DNA of 64,000 nucleotides, from contig NZ_VFES01000009.1 of assembly GCF_007858185.1 (NCBI RefSeq), positions 186,001 to 250,000 of the forward strand, in the 5' to 3' direction. A program made the translations under genes and the position numbers. The notes beneath the pieces are model-generated. The model searched no databases, was not told the DNA's origin, and was given only the letters and a program-made list of their open reading frames with translations. Below, piece by piece: positions 26,234-36,288 of this stretch. Position 1 is the stretch's first letter; every line of letters begins with the position of its first letter. Source of the DNA: Pseudomonas grimontii (GTDB lineage Bacteria; Pseudomonadota; Gammaproteobacteria; Pseudomonadales; Pseudomonadaceae).

Positions 26234-26413
26234 ATGCGCGTAAAAGCATCCAACAGCAAAGCAAAGCCAGCTCCCGCCGTTGAAACCAGCGAATCGATCA
26301 ACAACCAGATTGCTGCGTTTCTCAAGTCCGGTGGCGAAATCCAGCAAATTGCCAAGGGCGTGAGCGGCCAGACTTTCGGCCCGTCCAAGCAGATCAGCCT
26401 GGGTAAAAAGTAA
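26234..26413 (+). CDS. small conserved-type protein, 59 aa
   Basis: The frame from MRVKASNSKAKPAPAVETSE encodes a short, basic protein with IAAFLKSGGEIQQIAKGV in the middle and FGPSKQISLGKK at the end. The FL-x-x-GG-x-I/V-Q pattern recalls the tail of the RNA-polymerase-binding protein SutA; this resemblance is from memory and short. The frame is open far upstream (to 26123), but that part looks non-coding. A GTG three codons upstream is an alternative start. Confidence 0.5.
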   Translation: MRVKASNSKAKPAPAVETSESINNQIAAFLKSGGEIQQIAKGVSGQTFGPSKQISLGKK

Positions 26414-26619
26414 CACCGCGCAGTACACCTGGTCCCTATGCGTCTTGCCTTCAAGGCGCTAGGACTAGAGCCTGAAATACCCTCTCGCTTCACCTTCAAG
26501 TCATGCAAATCGACGAACGGGCCTCACCTCCTGACATTCGCCGGTATGCTTGCACACGTCTAGCACGGGCATCTGCCCTATTTTTTCGTTCCTGCTCCTC
26601 GCTTTTCATGGAGTGAAGC

Positions 26620-27342
26620 ATGCTTAAACGCTGCATTTTCGTGGCCAGTTTCCTGGCAGCCAGCCCTCTCGCCGAAGCGCAGATTTTCCAGCGTGAACTG
26701 GGTGACTTCGACCTGAAATTGGGCACTACCCCCAGCCGCAGCATGGCCCAAGGCCTGGTCAAGCCGACCTCGCCGGGCAGTGACTCGTTCCATGGCGGGC
26801 TGGACCTGAGCCACGACAGCGGCCTGTACTTTGGCCAGTTTTCTCCGAACATGGGCCTGTCGTCGGCCAGCACTCTCGAAGTCGATTCGTACATGGGGTT
26901 CAAGCACCCTTTCGACCAGACCCTGGGCTACGAAGTCGGCCTGATCCATTACAGTTATCCCAAACTCAGCCCCCTCGACAGCCAGGAGCTCTACGGCGGC
27001 CTCAACCTGCTGGGCAATCGCTTCGGCGCCTCCTTCAGCAACGACCCGGACCGCCAGGACAGCACCCTGTTCGCCGACCTCACCGGCACCCAGCCCTTCG
27101 GCATCGGCGTCAGTATGAAATACACCACCCATCAACTGGGCACCCCGACCTCCGTGGAGGGGGGGTCCATCAGCAGCTTCAGCGACTGGTCGATACAGTT
27201 CTCCCGCGCCTGGAATGGCATCGACCTGGACCTGATCTACAGCGACTCCAGCCTCAGCGGCGGCGATTGCTCGGCCTATTCCGGACACAATTCGCAATGC
27301 GATGGCCTGTTGACCTTGAAGGCGGTGCGGTCGTTTTATTGA
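26620..27342 (+). CDS. TorF family putative outer-membrane protein
   Basis: A 240-residue protein with a signal peptide ending PLAEA. The mature part is short amphipathic strands ending in an aromatic (KAVRSFY), as in small outer-membrane barrels. The motif sequence (SRSMAQGLVKPTSPGSDSFHGGLDLSHDSGLYFGQFSPNM in part, EVDSYMGFKHPF, EVGLIHYSYP) fits the TorF/TIGR02001 group. The function is not established. A lipoprotein gene follows after 67 bases. Confidence 0.75.
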   Translation: MLKRCIFVASFLAASPLAEAQIFQRELGDFDLKLGTTPSRSMAQGLVKPTSPGSDSFHGGLDLSHDSGLYFGQFSPNMGLSSASTLEVDSYMGFKHPFDQTLGYEVGLIHYSYPKLSPLDSQELYGGLNLLGNRFGASFSNDPDRQDSTLFADLTGTQPFGIGVSMKYTTHQLGTPTSVEGGSISSFSDWSIQFSRAWNGIDLDLIYSDSSLSGGDCSAYSGHNSQCDGLLTLKAVRSFY

Positions 27343-27409
27343 TGGGCTGAACTGTCGCGTGCGCCGCGGGTTCACATGCATTAACTCCCCTCTGCGCAAG
27401 GACACGCCC

Positions 27410-28276
27410 ATGCTGCGTCGGCTCAAACTGCTGGTGGTATTCCTGACCCTGAGCCTGGTGCTCGCCGGCTGCAACCGCGTGGGCCTGGCCTATCGCAACC
27501 TGGACGTGATCATCCCCTGGACCCTCAACGACTACCTGGACATGAACGCCGGGCAGAAAAGCTGGTTCAACGACACACTCAAGGGACACCTGGCCTGGCA
27601 CTGCACCACGCAATTGCCGGATTACCTCGACTGGCTCGACCGCCTGCAGGCAATGGTCGAAAGCAACCAGGTCACCGATGCAGCGCTGCAAACCCGCACG
27701 GTTGAGGCCAAGCAGGCGATTGCCGAGGTGGCGCGGGAAATCACCCCGTCGGCGATTGAATTGTTACAAGGGCTGGATGACCAACAGGTCAACGACATGA
27801 ACGATGCCCTGGCCAAGGACCTGCGCAAACGCCAGGACGACTATCTCAAGCCGCCACTGGCCAAGCAGATCCAGGAGCGCGCCGAGCGCATGAACAAGCG
27901 CCTGGATACGTGGATGGGGCCACTGAGCGATAGCCAGAAGAACCGAGTGATGGCCTGGTCCATCGGCCTGGGCGAGCAAAACGAACAATGGATCGGCAAC
28001 CGTGCCCACTGGCAGGCACAATTCATCGACGCCGTGCAGCAACGCCAAAGCGCCAATTTCCCGCAGAAAATCCAGCAACTGCTGGTGGACCGCGAAAGCC
28101 TGTGGACACCGGAATATCGCGCGGCGTATGCACAGACCGAGGCCGCTGCGCGCGGCCTGATCATCGACGTCATGGCCGAAAGCAGCGTGCAGCAACGGCT
28201 GAAACTCACCCAGAAAATCGACAACGTACGCAGTGACTTCCAGGCACTCAAATGCCTGAAAAGCGCGCAGTCCTAA
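27410..28276 (+). CDS. DUF6279-type lipoprotein
   Basis: 288 residues from MLRRLKLLVVFLTLSLVLAGC; LVLAGC is a good lipobox with lipidation at Cys21. The mature protein is helical, with a YRNLDVIIPWTLNDYLDMNAGQKSWF segment after the Cys and heptad-like charged helices to the end (MNKRLDTWMGPLSDSQKNRVM). This fits DUF6279, a common Pseudomonas lipoprotein of unknown role. A start 17 codons upstream is open, but it would bury the signal peptide. It is convergent with copD, four bases overlapping. Confidence 0.8.
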   Translation: MLRRLKLLVVFLTLSLVLAGCNRVGLAYRNLDVIIPWTLNDYLDMNAGQKSWFNDTLKGHLAWHCTTQLPDYLDWLDRLQAMVESNQVTDAALQTRTVEAKQAIAEVAREITPSAIELLQGLDDQQVNDMNDALAKDLRKRQDDYLKPPLAKQIQERAERMNKRLDTWMGPLSDSQKNRVMAWSIGLGEQNEQWIGNRAHWQAQFIDAVQQRQSANFPQKIQQLLVDRESLWTPEYRAAYAQTEAAARGLIIDVMAESSVQQRLKLTQKIDNVRSDFQALKCLKSAQS

Positions 28277-29154
28277 TTGGGTGCCAGGGTGCCCAGCCAG
28301 GCCACCAGCGCGAGGATCAGCGCAGCCGTACTCAACTCCAGCACCATGCTGCGCCGCAGCGCAGCAATGGCAGCGACATAATCACCTGCCGCCACAGACC
28401 GTTGTAGAAGCGGGGTGAGGTGGAAACGATTGAGCGCCGCCAGCCCCAACATCAGGCCAAACAGCCCTAGCTTCAGGCATAACAGGATCGCGTAGACGCC
28501 ACCGGTAAGGCCGTCCAGATTCGGTCCGACCACCAACAGATAATTCGCCACACCGGTGCCGATCAGCACCGCGACAAATCCCGCCCCCACGTGCTCGAAC
28601 CCCGCCAGCGCTCTTGCCAACACCCGAACGTGATCGGCGTGGTGCAAAGACGCACGCCTCAACAACAACCCGAACGCGGCCAACGCCCCCACCCAACCTC
28701 CCGCCGCCAACAGATGCGCGCCGTCGCTGAGGATGTGCCACACACCCAGCGTGCCTTCATGCATCACTCCGTGCCCGGTCCACGCCAGTGTCACCAATGC
28801 GGTGGCGCCCGACAACGTGGTCAGTGGCAGGCGGGTGCCAAGCACAGCCACGCCCAGCGCCCCCATCCGTAGCCACCACATCAACCCCAGGTCGGTCTGC
28901 CAGAGCATCATGTGCAGATGCGGCCACAGCGTCTGCCAATCCGTGGCACCACTCATGGCCTGGGTCAGCGTCAACAGCGACGCCATCGACAGCACTAGCC
29001 CAAGGCCAGCCGTCAGCCGCAGCAGGCCCCTGAAATTCAGCAGCACGCGCTCCGGCGCTTTCAACCCATAAAGACCAAAGAGCCCCAGGCCAAACAACAC
29101 CATCAGGTCAAGATAGAGCGCAAAACGCAGTGCGACTTGGGTCAGTTCACTCAT
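28273..29154 (-). CDS. copD: copper resistance membrane protein CopD
   Basis: A 293-residue inner-membrane protein with about eight helices, of the CopD/PcoD family thought to move copper across the inner membrane with CopC. Conserved elements include LHMMLWQTDLGLMWWLRMGALG, WTGHGVMHEGTLGVWHILSDGAHLLAAGGWVGAL with its histidines, and a C-terminal helical pair. It overlaps the end of copC by four bases (ATGA). It is the last gene of the copABCD operon. Confidence 0.92.
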   Translation of the reverse strand: MSELTQVALRFALYLDLMVLFGLGLFGLYGLKAPERVLLNFRGLLRLTAGLGLVLSMASLLTLTQAMSGATDWQTLWPHLHMMLWQTDLGLMWWLRMGALGVAVLGTRLPLTTLSGATALVTLAWTGHGVMHEGTLGVWHILSDGAHLLAAGGWVGALAAFGLLLRRASLHHADHVRVLARALAGFEHVGAGFVAVLIGTGVANYLLVVGPNLDGLTGGVYAILLCLKLGLFGLMLGLAALNRFHLTPLLQRSVAAGDYVAAIAALRRSMVLELSTAALILALVAWLGTLAPN

Positions 29155-29537
29155 GGCTGGACGCTGAACACCACGTTACCGGTGATCGGGTGGGTGTCCG
29201 ATGACACTGCACGCCAATCGACCCGATAGGTGCCGGTAGTCAGCGCAGAGGCTGGCTTGATCAGCATCACCTTGGGGTCGGCGCTCGCCGTGACACTGGC
29301 CTTGACCGGCATCGGCGAATTGGGCATGCCGGGCATATCGGTCATGGTCAGCTTGGCCCCGGAAAACTGCGTCAGCAGGTTCTCCGAGAAGCGCAGTTCA
29401 ATGACTGTCGGCGCGCCACCTTGGGTCCCGGCGGGAGGGAGGGACGACAGCAGTTTCGGATGGGCCGACGCCGGCAGGCTGATCATTAATCCGGCCCACA
29501 GCGCACCACTCGTTAACGCGGTTTTCAACATTGACAT
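29151..29537 (-). CDS. copC: periplasmic copper-binding protein CopC
   Basis: 128 residues with a signal peptide ending ASA, so the mature protein begins HPKLLSSLPPAG with the conserved N-terminal His ligand. The later SDTHPITG provides the other Cu(II)-site residues (Asp, His). A short Met-rich stretch (MTDMPGMPNSPM) may be a Cu(I) site. Seven extra upstream codons are open; I chose the ATG of MSMLKTAL. CopC delivers copper to CopD, whose start overlaps the copC stop. Confidence 0.92.
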   Translation of the reverse strand: MSMLKTALTSGALWAGLMISLPASAHPKLLSSLPPAGTQGGAPTVIELRFSENLLTQFSGAKLTMTDMPGMPNSPMPVKASVTASADPKVMLIKPASALTTGTYRVDWRAVSSDTHPITGNVVFSVQP

Positions 29538-29587
29538 GCAAGGCTCCAGGCCGCTCAAGGCGGCGAGTTATAAGAATAAGAAACCGT

Positions 29588-30412
29588 TTAAAACCACAAG
29601 CGCACGCCGACCACCCAACGCAGTTGGCTGACGTCTTCGTCTTCGTCGCGAGCGTATTGCGCCGTCTGGCCATAGCTGCGGTTCCAGCTGACACCCACGT
29701 ACGGCGCAAACTCCCGGCGCACCTCATAGCGCAACCGCAGGCCCAGCTCGCTTTCCGACAGGCCGGAGCCGACCCTGCGTTGCGGGTCGTTCTGCGCATA
29801 AAAATTGAGTTCGGCCGTCGGCTGCAGGATCAGGCGGTTGGTGAGCAAAATGTCGTAGTCACCTTCCAGGCGTGCCGCGGCGTGGCCCGACTCGCCAACA
29901 AACAGCGTCGCCTCGGCCTCGAAGTTGTAGAGCGCCAAGCCCTGTACGCCGAAGGCTGCCCAGGTCTGGCTGTCTGCGGGCTTGAAGTCCTGGCGCACAC
30001 CGCCAACCAGGTCCCACCAAGGGCTGATGGCGTGCCCCCATAAGGCCTGGGCTTCGGCGCTGTCGGTGCGGCCGGCACTGCGCTCGCCCTCACTGCGCAA
30101 CCACAGGCGGTCGATGTCGCCACCGACCCAGCTCTTGACGTCCCAGTTCAGCGCACCGCTCTCACCGCCGCCTTGCCATTCCAACTGGTTGATCAGCAGC
30201 ATGGCGTTGATGGCGCTGTCATGCACCATGTGCCCGCCCGGCGCGTTGTACACAGCGGCGCGATCCGCGTCGGTCAGCAGCGGAATCGGCGTACGACTTT
30301 CGCTCAGCGCCGGAACCGCCGGGCTCATGCCCTGAAACTCCTCAGCCTGCGCCAGCGAGCCGAACGCCAACCAGGCCAGCGCGATACACACAAATAACAC
30401 CCGACGGCTCAT
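29588..30412 (-). CDS. copB: outer-membrane copper resistance protein CopB
   Basis: 274 residues from [15 protein letters not shown]; the signal peptide ends near SLAQA. The C-terminal two thirds is a typical CopB barrel ([57 protein letters not shown]), ending in Phe. Unlike the classical P. syringae CopB it lacks the long N-terminal Met/His repeats; only scattered Met residues remain before the barrel. It begins ten bases after the copA stop. Confidence 0.9.
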   Translation of the reverse strand: MSRRVLFVCIALAWLAFGSLAQAEEFQGMSPAVPALSESRTPIPLLTDADRAAVYNAPGGHMVHDSAINAMLLINQLEWQGGGESGALNWDVKSWVGGDIDRLWLRSEGERSAGRTDSAEAQALWGHAISPWWDLVGGVRQDFKPADSQTWAAFGVQGLALYNFEAEATLFVGESGHAAARLEGDYDILLTNRLILQPTAELNFYAQNDPQRRVGSGLSESELGLRLRYEVRREFAPYVGVSWNRSYGQTAQYARDEDEDVSQLRWVVGVRLWF

Positions 30413-30422
30413 GCTCGCTTCC

Positions 30423-32138
30423 TCATTCATTCACGCGCACTTCACGGAACATGCCCATTTCCATGTGGTACAGCAGGTGGCAGTGATAGGCCCAACGGCC
30501 CAGGGCATCGGCGGTCACGCGGTAACTGCGGCGCGAGCCTGGCGGCATGTCGATGGTGTGTTTGCGCACCTGGAATTGGCCGTTTTCGTCCTCCAGGTCG
30601 CTCCACAGGCCGTGCAGGTGAATCGGGTGGCTCATCATGGTGTCGTTGACCAACACCAGCCGGACACGCTCGCCATAGGTCAGTTGCAAGGGCTCGGCAT
30701 CGGAAAACTTCACGCCATTGAATGACCAGGCAAACTTCTCCATATGCCCGGTGAGATGCAATTCAAGGGTACGCGCGGGATCGCGGCCATCGGGATCGTC
30801 GAAGGTGCTGTGCAGGTCGGCGTAGGTCAGCACCCGACGACCGTTGTTGCGCAGGCCGATGCCGGGGTCATCGAGCTTGGGCACCGGGTTCATCGCCTGC
30901 ATGTCCACCAAAGGGTTGTGCTGCTCGCTGGCCGGGTGGCTCTGCATCGACATCGCGCCCATCGCACTGTGATCCATGCCCGCCATATCCGGCATGTCCG
31001 CCATGGCGCCGTGATCCATCCCACCCATGCCCATGTCGTCCATGGTTATCCACGGGCGCGGCTCAAGCACCGGTACGGGCGCCGTCGCCCCCGCCTGGCG
31101 GGCAAGCGTGCCACGGGCATAGCCCGTGCGATCCATGGACTGGGCAAACAGCGTGTAGGCCGCTGCCGTGGGCTCCACCAGCACATCGAAGGTTTCGGCG
31201 ACGGCAATGCGGAATTCATCGACGCTGACCGGCTTGACCGGCTGGCCATCGGCGGCGATGACGGTCATCTTCAGCCCCGGGATACGCACATCGAAATAGG
31301 TCATCGCCGAACCGTTGATAAAACGCAGGCGAATTTTCTCCCCGGCCTCAAATACTCCGGTCCAGTTGAGCCCGGGCGGCTGGCCATTGAGCAGGTAGGT
31401 GTAAGTCTCGCCGCTGACGTCCGCGAGGTCGGTGGGGTTCATCTTCATTTGTGCCCACATCAGCCGGTCAGAAACGGTGGCCGACCAGCCCTGCTTGCCC
31501 ACATCGCGTACGAAATCGCCCACGGTGGGCTTATGCAGGTTGTAGTAATCGGACTGCTTCTTGAGGGTCTTCATCAGGGCGACGGGGTCTTCGTCGGTCC
31601 AGTCCGAGAGCATCACCACGTAGTCACGCTGATAGGTGAATGGCTCGGGCTCCAACGGATCGATGACCAGCGGGCCGTACACCCCCTGCTGCTCCTGGAA
31701 CCCGGAATGGCTGTGGTACCAGTAAGTGCCATGCTGCTTGACCTTGAACTGATAGACAAACACGCCGCCCGGCTCGATGCCCTTGAAACTCAGGCCGGGC
31801 ACGCCGTCCATGGTCGACGGCAACAAGATGCCGTGCCAGTGGATCGACGTCGGCTCGCTGAGGCGATTTTTTACGCGCAGGGTCACGGTGTCGCCTTCGC
31901 GCCAGCGCAGCAAGGGGCCGGGCAAGCCGCCATTGATGGTCAACGCCGTGCGCTTCAGACCGGTGAGATTGACCGGCGTCTGGTCGATAAACAGATCGAA
32001 TTCGGTGCCCGCCAGCACCGTGGGCTCGCCCGCACTTGTCAGCGCCCATACCGGCGTGCGCCATAGCCCGAGCCCGCCCAGCAGGCCGCCGGCGGCCAGG
32101 CCTTTGACGAAGGTTCGTCTGGAGGTAATAGAGTGCAT
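30423..32138 (-). CDS. copA: copper resistance multicopper oxidase CopA
   Basis: A 571-residue periplasmic oxidase with a Tat signal ([13 protein letters not shown]...). The copper sites are complete: [23 protein letters not shown] and the type-1 site [14 protein letters not shown] Met/His-rich insert near residues 365-405 (repeated [18 protein letters not shown]) is typical of CopA and binds Cu(I). It oxidises Cu(I) to less toxic Cu(II) in the periplasm. It is the first gene of copABCD; no copRS two-component genes lie in the window. Confidence 0.95.
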   Translation of the reverse strand: MHSITSRRTFVKGLAAGGLLGGLGLWRTPVWALTSAGEPTVLAGTEFDLFIDQTPVNLTGLKRTALTINGGLPGPLLRWREGDTVTLRVKNRLSEPTSIHWHGILLPSTMDGVPGLSFKGIEPGGVFVYQFKVKQHGTYWYHSHSGFQEQQGVYGPLVIDPLEPEPFTYQRDYVVMLSDWTDEDPVALMKTLKKQSDYYNLHKPTVGDFVRDVGKQGWSATVSDRLMWAQMKMNPTDLADVSGETYTYLLNGQPPGLNWTGVFEAGEKIRLRFINGSAMTYFDVRIPGLKMTVIAADGQPVKPVSVDEFRIAVAETFDVLVEPTAAAYTLFAQSMDRTGYARGTLARQAGATAPVPVLEPRPWITMDDMGMGGMDHGAMADMPDMAGMDHSAMGAMSMQSHPASEQHNPLVDMQAMNPVPKLDDPGIGLRNNGRRVLTYADLHSTFDDPDGRDPARTLELHLTGHMEKFAWSFNGVKFSDAEPLQLTYGERVRLVLVNDTMMSHPIHLHGLWSDLEDENGQFQVRKHTIDMPPGSRRSYRVTADALGRWAYHCHLLYHMEMGMFREVRVNE

Positions 32139-32269
32139 GCCGATTCAAGTCCGTCAGTTGAATGGCAGCAGATTAGGGTTCGCCGGCTGTCAGCAACCTT
32201 AGCGGCAGATTACCGATCCGACAGTTTCGGCGTGCCCGGCACCGCCAGAGTGCCGGGGCTTGCGGGGGG

Positions 32270-32659
32270 TCAGGCGATCTGCGCTTTGGAGGCCACTTGC
32301 GCGAAGGTCGCCGGGTCCAGCGCATCGGCCTGCTCATCCAGCACCTGGCGCGGGTGATCATTGCCCGGGATCGAGCTGTCGATCAGCGCCAATAGCTGCG
32401 CGCCCAGTGCGGTCAGAATGAAATTCTCACCATTGCCGCCCTCTTCCTCAGGCCGCGACTCGATAAACCCACGCTTGAACAACAGCGCTTCGTAGTCCGC
32501 AGCGGTCTTTTTCAACGCATCCAGGTTGCCGGTGGACTCGCCCGCCGTGGCCTTCTCGGCCGCTTCCTGCTCGGCGTACTTGCGCGGGGCAAAGCTACCC
32601 TCGCCGTTCTGCACTTCATGCAGCAGACGTTCGATCAAATCCCAGTTGTAAGTCGTCAT
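32270..32659 (-). CDS. uncharacterised 129-aa protein with a winged-helix-like layout
   Basis: A soluble, acidic protein starting MTTYNWDLIERLLHEVQNGE after a strong AGGAGGA site. The order helix-helix-helix (YNWDLIERLLHEVQNG; ADYEALLFKRGFIESRP) then FILTALGAQLLALIDSS resembles small winged-helix regulators of the DUF2513 kind, which also begin WDL-I-x-x-LL. Conserved-looking tail: IPGNDHPRQVLDEQADALDP. I cannot assign a function. It stands alone between copA and a divergent small secreted protein gene. Confidence 0.65.
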   Translation of the reverse strand: MTTYNWDLIERLLHEVQNGEGSFAPRKYAEQEAAEKATAGESTGNLDALKKTAADYEALLFKRGFIESRPEEEGGNGENFILTALGAQLLALIDSSIPGNDHPRQVLDEQADALDPATFAQVASKAQIA

Positions 32660-32813
32660 CCTGATTCCTCCTGCGGGCCTAAGGAAAGTAGCCCGCCTAT
32701 AGGAGTGACCCTGCGCGTCTATCGCCGTTCAGACCAACCGACGGACGTCATTTCTCTGAACTTTCCAGACGTTCGCCACCTCAACTGAGCATCACCGCCA
32801 AGGAGGTCCGACC

Positions 32814-33089
32814 ATGAAATCCCTGAAAAACCTGGCCATCGTCGCCACGCTGCTCACCGCTCTGCCCGCCTGGGCCTGCACCCCGGAAGAGGCCACGGCC
32901 AAGCGCGAGCAACTGGCGCAGGAAGTGGCCAAGCTCACCGAGCAGAACCCGACCAAGGCCAAGGAGATGAACGACGAGCTGCAGAAGATGGACCTGGATA
33001 CTGAAAGCGCAGAGTTCCCTGACAAGTGCCAGTTGATCGACGCCCGGCTCAAGGAATTGAAAGAAGCTGCCGCCAAGGCTAAAAATTGA
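32814..33089 (+). CDS. small periplasmic protein (91 aa)
   Basis: A signal peptide (MKSLKNLAIVATLLTALPAWA) is followed by a Cys (CTPEEATAKREQLAQEVAKL), a long charged helix, a second Cys in FPDKCQLIDARLKEL, and a Lys/Ala-rich end. The two cysteines could form a disulfide joining two helices. AAGGAGG precedes the ATG by eight bases. The family resembles small DUF5339-type secreted proteins; function unknown. Confidence 0.7.
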   Translation: MKSLKNLAIVATLLTALPAWACTPEEATAKREQLAQEVAKLTEQNPTKAKEMNDELQKMDLDTESAEFPDKCQLIDARLKELKEAAAKAKN

Positions 33090-33096
33090 GGACATA

Positions 33097-33127
33097 AAAA
33101 AACCGGACAAGGTCGTCCGGTTTTTTC
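33097..33127. terminator. bidirectional Rho-independent terminator
   Basis: The stem AACCGGAC/GTCCGGTT with a 6-base loop has runs of A before and T after. It separates the small secreted protein gene from the convergent helicase gene. Confidence 0.9.
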
Positions 33128-33141
33128 ACATCCCTTAAGCC

Positions 33142-34488
<1,347 letters not shown>

Positions 34489-34681
34489 GGGTGCTACCTC
34501 GAAGAAATACAAAAAATCAGCTGCATAGGGTACCGGTTTCGGGCGTCCAAACCGAGTGTCTTTACGCGAACGGCGCTAATCTGTTGCTTTTTTGTCAGGG
34601 CATTTGTCCACGGCATCAACTTTGTTGCACTTAAATGCTCTAATCGCGCCGTCTTGTCTTACAGAAGAATCGGTTTCATCC

Positions 34682-35971
34682 ATGGATATCAAACAGCTCT
34701 GGCTCAACGTCCAAGACCTCTGGGGCGCCCTCGACGAACACCCGCTGCTGCATGCCAGCCTCGGTTTCCTGGTGTTGCTGGTGGTGGCCCTGCTGCTCGG
34801 ACGGGTGGCGCGCTACCTCATCCTCCACGCCGTCAAATTACTCGGCCGGCAACCGGCGCTGCACTGGCTCAACGACCTGCGGCACAACAAAGTCTTCCAC
34901 CGCCTGGCGCAGATGACGCCTTCGCTGGTGATCCAGTTCGGCCTGTACCTGGTGCCGGACCTGAGCAAGACCGCGATCCTGTTTATCGGCAACGTGGCAC
35001 TGGCATTGACCATCCTGTTCCTGGTGCTGGCGATGAGCGCCCTGCTCAACGCCCTGCTGGACATCTATGCCCGCACCGAACACGCGCGTACCCGCTCGAT
35101 CAAGGGTTATGTGCAACTGGCGAAGATGGTGCTGTTCGTGTTTGGCGCGATCATCATCGTCGCCACGTTGATCGACCGTTCGCCACTGTTGCTGCTGTCA
35201 GGCCTGGGTGCGATGTCGGCGGTGATCCTGTTGGTCTACAAGGACACGCTGCTGTCGTTCGTCGCCAGCGTGCAGTTGACCAGCAACGACATGCTGCGCG
35301 TCGGCGACTGGATCGAAATGCCCCAGGTCGGCGCCGACGGCGATGTGGTGGACATCACCCTGCACACGGTCAAGGTGCAGAATTTCGACAAGACCATCGT
35401 CTCCATCCCCACCTGGCGCCTGATGTCCGAGTCGTTCAAGAACTGGCGCGGCATGCAGGCCTCGGGTGGGCGACGTATCAAGCGCAGCCTGTTCATCGAT
35501 GCCAGCGGCGTGCGCTTCCTGCGTGACGATGAAGAAGTACGCATGACCCAGGTGCACCTGCTCACCGACTACATCGGGCGCAAGCAGGCCGAACTCAAGG
35601 CCTGGAACGAAGCCCAGGGCCACAGCGCGCAACTGTCGGCCAACCGCCGGCGCATGACCAACCTCGGGACCTTCCGCGCATACGCCCTGGCCTACCTTAA
35701 GAGCCATCCGGACATCCAGCCGAACATGACCTGCATGGTGCGCCAGATGCAAACCACCGCCGAAGGCGTGCCGCTGGAAATCTACTGCTTCACCCGCACC
35801 ACGGTGTGGGCCGATTACGAGCGGATCCAGGGGGATATTTTTGACTACCTGCTGGCCGTGTTGCCGGAGTTCGGACTGAACTTGTACCAGCAACCCAGTG
35901 GCACCGACTTGCGCACTGGGATACTGGCACTGACACAAAATACCCGCACCCCGGAAACCGCGGAGTACTGA
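34682..35971 (+). CDS. small-conductance mechanosensitive channel, YbdG (MscM)-like
   Basis: 429 residues from MDIKQLWLNVQDLW. There are five hydrophobic segments, then the MscS pore-lining/beta region (LLSGLGAMSAVILLVYKDTLLSFVASVQLTSNDMLRVGDWIEMP, GDVVDITLHTVKVQNFDKTIVSIPT). Length and the insert near residue 290 match the YbdG/MscM branch more than MscS. It releases solutes on membrane tension. It is divergent from the helicase gene. Confidence 0.88.
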   Translation: MDIKQLWLNVQDLWGALDEHPLLHASLGFLVLLVVALLLGRVARYLILHAVKLLGRQPALHWLNDLRHNKVFHRLAQMTPSLVIQFGLYLVPDLSKTAILFIGNVALALTILFLVLAMSALLNALLDIYARTEHARTRSIKGYVQLAKMVLFVFGAIIIVATLIDRSPLLLLSGLGAMSAVILLVYKDTLLSFVASVQLTSNDMLRVGDWIEMPQVGADGDVVDITLHTVKVQNFDKTIVSIPTWRLMSESFKNWRGMQASGGRRIKRSLFIDASGVRFLRDDEEVRMTQVHLLTDYIGRKQAELKAWNEAQGHSAQLSANRRRMTNLGTFRAYALAYLKSHPDIQPNMTCMVRQMQTTAEGVPLEIYCFTRTTVWADYERIQGDIFDYLLAVLPEFGLNLYQQPSGTDLRTGILALTQNTRTPETAEY

Positions 35972-36186
35972 CAACGATACCGGCGAGGCACTGGCAAGCG
36001 CCTCGCCGGCAGGTGCGACAAACACTGGAGCGGTATTGATCTGAACACCACTGATAAAACAGCACGTTCACGTGCAACTTGAGCCACCGCTGACACACCC
36101 CACGATAAAAGCACGCAACTATGTGTAGCCGTCGCTGCCGATTATTCAACCGGCTGACCCCATAAAGAAAATTCTTCCTACGCCTT

Positions 36187-36201
36187 TAGTGAATTTCACT
36201 A
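36187..36201. promoter_or_regulatory. Lrp-like operator upstream of the oxidase cluster
   Basis: TAGTGAATTTCACTA is an inverted repeat with 7-base arms about a single T. It fits the E. coli Lrp consensus YAGHAWATTWTDCTR at 13 of 15 positions by my count. It ends one base before the proposed -35 element, and an Lrp/AsnC regulator gene lies at the far end of the cluster. Confidence 0.55.
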
Positions 36202-36202
36202 C

Positions 36203-36231
36203 TTGCGCGCACCATTTCTAATCTGTTTTAA
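36203..36231 (+). promoter_or_regulatory. candidate sigma-70 promoter of the oxidase cluster
   Basis: TTGCGC and TTTTAA are separated by 17 bases, about 58 bases before the ATG of the first gene. The match is moderate; the position next to the Lrp-like site raises its weight. Confidence 0.35.
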
Positions 36232-36288
36232 AAAAAACCAACGCCTTAGCATCTGGCCATCGAACAACGCCAGCAAAAGGCCCCCCTC

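Larger units (their letters stand above)
35972..36288. other. intergenic region upstream of the oxidase/ATP-grasp cluster
   Basis: A GC-rich hairpin (CCGGCGAGGC/GCCTCGCCGG) at 35980-36009 follows the channel gene and may act as terminator or REP remnant. The rest is AT-richer than the flanks and holds the Lrp-like site at 36187-36201 and a promoter candidate at 36203-36231. Confidence 0.6.

Noticed and set aside
26561..26586. Terminator after the 59-aa ORF
   Set aside because: GGGC-ATCT-GCCC followed by T-rich DNA has only a four-base stem, too short to call with confidence.
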